The notes beneath the pieces were generated by a model. It was not told the origin of the DNA. It was given only the letters and a program-made list of their open reading frames with translations, and ran no database searches. Source: Hyaloscypha bicolor E (lineage: Eukaryota; Ascomycota; Leotiomycetes; Helotiales; Hyaloscyphaceae). From it: 64,000 bases of DNA. Positions 60,841-64,000 of this stretch are shown here, piece by piece. The stretch is taken from NCBI RefSeq assembly GCF_002865645.1, contig NW_020194526.1, positions 207,916 to 271,915 on the forward strand, given 5' to 3'. Position 1 is the first letter of the stretch; each line of letters begins with the position of its first letter. A program made the position numbers and the translations under genes.

Positions 60841-63180
60841 AATTCAAGTCTTTAGGGAAAATATATTAGAAGTTATAGTAGAGGATATAAAGAATATTAT
60901 AGTAGTTATAATAATTAAGCTAAATTAGATAAAGGATCTAGATAACTATATTCTAGAGAAAGTTAGTCTTAAGTATAATTAGAAAATACTATTTAAGTTA
61001 ATATAGCTTATAATATAAACCTAAAACCGAAAGAATGAATTTATTATAATTACTATAATAGGAATAAATATAATAATATTAATCTAGAATATATTTATAT
61101 TTCTTAGTTCTATTACTTACTAATAAAAGAACTTATAAACTATAAATATACTTACTAATTTAATAGAAGATAATATAAAGGGCTATTTAAGCCTAAATAA
61201 GAAAGTATTTCCTTTTTTCTTATTAGTAAGTACTAGTAGTTTAACTAAATTATTTCCTAAGTCCGAAAAAGAGAATTTAACTATAACTTAAATACTTGAC
61301 CTAAAAATATTTAGAGATTAATAAGAGATATCTAGTTTACTAGGTAAGAAAGAGAAAAGGGAACTAGCTAACCGGGATTTATATATAGAAATAAGTAAGT
61401 TATATCTAAGAAATCTAAATAGCCGCTTTGCCTTAAAGGAAATTATATTAGAATTACTAATACTTTAGGTTCTGGAATTAATAAATAGTATTAAGATTTG
61501 GTTATAAATAGTATTTTTATTAATATTATAACGGGTTTCTTATTAAGAAGAAAAGAAAAAGAAATAAAAATAGCTAAAGAGGTTTTCTAAAGATAAGCTA
61601 GAGTAGAAAAGAAGCTATCTTATATAAGAGACTAGAAAAGTATTACTCTAAGAAGTAATAGATAAAGAAATAGCCTAGTTAAGAATATAGATATTAATAT
61701 TTCCGGAAATAAATAAAATAAATTAGGAACCTAATATACTCTTAATTATAATAAATATAGGCTTTCTAAAGTTAATAATATTCTAATAAAACTACTAAAG
61801 AAGGCAACTATTCTATTTTTAAAGATTTAGAAAAAAACGAGAATACTTATTAATATTTTAAAAATACCGGATCTAGCTATTATATTTTAGAACTAATAGA
61901 TTAAGAATAATACTTCTTATTTTACTATCTTATAAATAGGAAATACTATTATATTAAATATAATTAGATATACTAGAAGATCTATAAAGCTAGCGGCTAT
62001 GGCTTATATAATAAATAAAATATTTAAGAAATTAGAAATACTAGCTTAGGTACCTAATACTAATAGAATTATTTAATTTAAAAGTAATAGTATTAATATT
62101 CGAATATTACTAGCTTATAAATATATTATATAATTTTTATATCTTTAATTTATATTTTAAGGATCTTAAGAAAGTATTAAATATAAAGAAATAATTAATA
62201 CTAGAATTAAAATTAATATTTTCTCTGAAAAAATCTTTAGAAATATTAGTAAAATAATATATAATATTATAGATTATTAAATATTTATTATTACTAGAGC
62301 AGAATTTGGATTTATAGAAATAATAAAGCTTAGAGCTAAGATTATAAATAAAGTAAAATATAAGAATATATTCTTTCTAGTTAAAAGAGCTTTAAAAATC
62401 CTGTTTAGTTAATTATTTTTAGTAAAAATAAAAATAAATATTATATATAGAAATAATAGTTTATAAAATAAAAGATTTACTAATTCTAAAAATAACTAGA
62501 ATATCTATACTATTATAATTATTTTATTTTTAAAGAATACTAGAAAGTAGAAAAAAGTAATAGTTTAAAAGTACTAAGCTCCTAAAATTAAGGAATTAAG
62601 TAATACGGAATAGAAAACTAAAAGTAAAAAGGAAAAATAAAGCCTGGTATTATAACTAGTAGTAATATTAGAGAGAATAGAAAAATACCGGGATTTCCTA
62701 TAAATTCTTTTATTTTAGGTTTAGGAGTTTAGGAAATTAATAATATTTTTAGAGAAACTAAAGCAAAAAAGGTTCTAATTAGAGTATTATTAAGAATAAT
62801 TCCAGATTTAATAGAAAAAAAAGTAAAAAGAATATTAAGTAAAGATATTTCTAAAAAAGAAATAGAATAGTATCTTCTAATAATAAAGAAATATATTCCC
62901 GAGATTAAGAAATATAGAACTCAAGATTAGATAGGATTCTGGAATATATAAAAGCTTAAAGAAAATATATTAAAATACTAGATAAAAAGGCATTCTCTAT
63001 ATCTAATTAAAAAGAAGCTAAGTAAGAAGGTTATAAATTCCGGAAATTAGATAAAAAAAGTACTAGAGAAAATAGTTATAGCTTTTAAAGAAAAAGATAA
63101 TAATTATAGTTTATTTCTAGTTACGAGAATATATAAAATAAAAAATAAGAAAGTTTAACTAGTAAATACTAATAATAGAA
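60841..63180 (+). pseudogene. Gypsy K linker and protease region
   Basis: Long stretch with coding character on the plus strand (for example PEINKIN near 61695 and ELFNLKVIVLIFEYY near 62065) that should hold the protease, but no active-site triplet survives. In C the same region is split by D. Confidence 0.45.
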
Positions 63181-64000
63181 CTAGAAAAGGCCCTAGTAAA
63201 TGTCCGGACTAGTTTAAGAGATCTAAAGCTAGAGAATACTTATAGGAGTATATTAGAAAATATAAGAATTACTTTTTACTAAGAATATTAGCTATTTTAA
63301 AAGATTTATAACTTACTTTAGAATATCTTAAATAATTAGATATTAATAATTAGCTTTAGAAAAAGAAACTAGCTATATTTCAAGAATTAAAAATTAATTA
63401 AAAAAGTATAATTATATTTAATTAGAAAGAAGTAGGAAAAGTCTATAAAAATATTAGCCTATTTATTTTAATTAAGACTATTAAGTATAAGATCTAGTAA
63501 GAAAAGAATTTCCTATATCCTAAAGCTTTAGTACTAGTAATAATAAAAATACTATTAGAATACCTAGATTATAAAATTCTTAAGAAATATAATAGACCTT
63601 ACTAAAATTCATAGTTCTTAGTTATAAAGAAAGTTACTAGGACTTATAAACTAATTAATACTATTATAAAAATAAATTTAGTAATTTTATAAGATATTAA
63701 TTTATTTTTATTTACTAATAAGATCTTAAAGAAATTTACTAGATATATTTATATTTCTCTAATTAATTTCTTTTCCGGATATAATTAACTTATACTAGAT
63801 ACTTATAATAAAGATTTAATTATATTTATAATATCTTTGGAATTATTAAGAATAATTATATTATTTCAGGAAGCTACTAATTCTATTATATAGTTTATAT
63901 GAGTTATTATAACTATTCTAGAGAATCTGTTTCCTAAAATTACTATACTATTTATTAATAATATTAGAATTAAGGAACCTTATATAAACTATAATAGGCG
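63181..64000 (+). pseudogene. Gypsy K reverse transcriptase, N-terminal part
   Basis: RT motifs in order: NRPY*NS*FLVIKKVTRTYK (about 63591-63650), LINFFSGYN (about 63760-63787), QEATNSII (about 63868-63891), then LFINNIRIKEPY (about 63949-63985) at the catalytic box, where the Asp-Asp pair has become Asn-Asn. The domain continues beyond the window. The close match in spacing and wording to element C (INIKGPKTYY near 25703) places both in one family. Confidence 0.82.

Larger units (their letters stand above)
58860..64000 (+). mobile_element. Ty3/gypsy element K, 5' part, cut by window end
   Basis: Plus-strand Gag, a long linker/protease region and the start of RT, with the RT closely related to that of element C. 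Neither LTR is seen: the 3' LTR lies beyond 64000, and the 5' LTR, if present, is not recognisable before 58860. Decay is moderate. Confidence 0.75.

Noticed and set aside
1..64000. Mitochondrial or bacterial AT-rich DNA
   Set aside because: CA/TG depletion, LTR retrotransposons with TSDs, chromodomain integrases and mariner elements mark fungal nuclear DNA.

Overview
This window looks like deep heterochromatin from a filamentous ascomycete (Pezizomycotina). By eye it is roughly three quarters A+T. The dinucleotide CA (and its complement TG) is almost absent, while C survives mainly in CT, CC and CG. That is the mark of repeat-induced point mutation (RIP), which turns CpA into TpA on both strands. 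I find no intact gene. Every coding trace belongs to a transposable element and is broken by TAA/TAG codons where Gln or Trp is expected. The species cannot be named from this sequence.

The layout is a set of nested mobile elements, several of which can be delimited to the base by matching target-site duplications (TSDs). Left edge (1-560): the minus-strand Gag of a retrotransposon running off the window, the least mutated part of the left side. 560-2954: decayed sequence with one minisatellite. 2960-9304: copia element A, complete (two ~308-bp LTRs, TSD ATATT, Gag, protease, integrase, RT, RNase H). 9505-34336: copia element B, an older relative of A, opened by three insertions and cut off at its 3' end. 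The first is gypsy element C (13113-31225), itself split by the minus-strand chromodomain gypsy element D (16505-24520, TSD CTAAT). The second is a 302-bp TA-flanked element (31596-31897). The third is Tc1/mariner element L (32611-33988).

34337-40900 is very decayed and mostly unassigned, with two minisatellites. About 40900-56845 is copia F, split by copia G (41602-55230, TSD GTAAT). G is split in turn by the chromodomain gypsy element H (42872-48975, TSD CTATT) and by Tc1/mariner element I (49840-51220, TA TSD). The right end holds an inverted pair of ~306-bp repeats around a decayed minus-strand reading frame (57436-58855), then gypsy element K, which runs off the window in its RT domain.

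The nesting gives a relative clock: B before C before D; F before G before H and I. The outer elements have lost far more C and G than the inner ones, so RIP or later decay has continued over a long time. Two of the gypsy elements (C and D) carry a further long decayed reading frame between the end of pol and the 3' LTR, where an env gene would sit in a retrovirus. These are the least explained coding signals here. D and H carry a chromodomain at the end of integrase, which fits insertion into chromatin that is already silent. A long gene-free, AT-rich, RIP-mutated block like this could be an AT isochore, a pericentromere or part of a regional centromere; the sequence alone does not decide.
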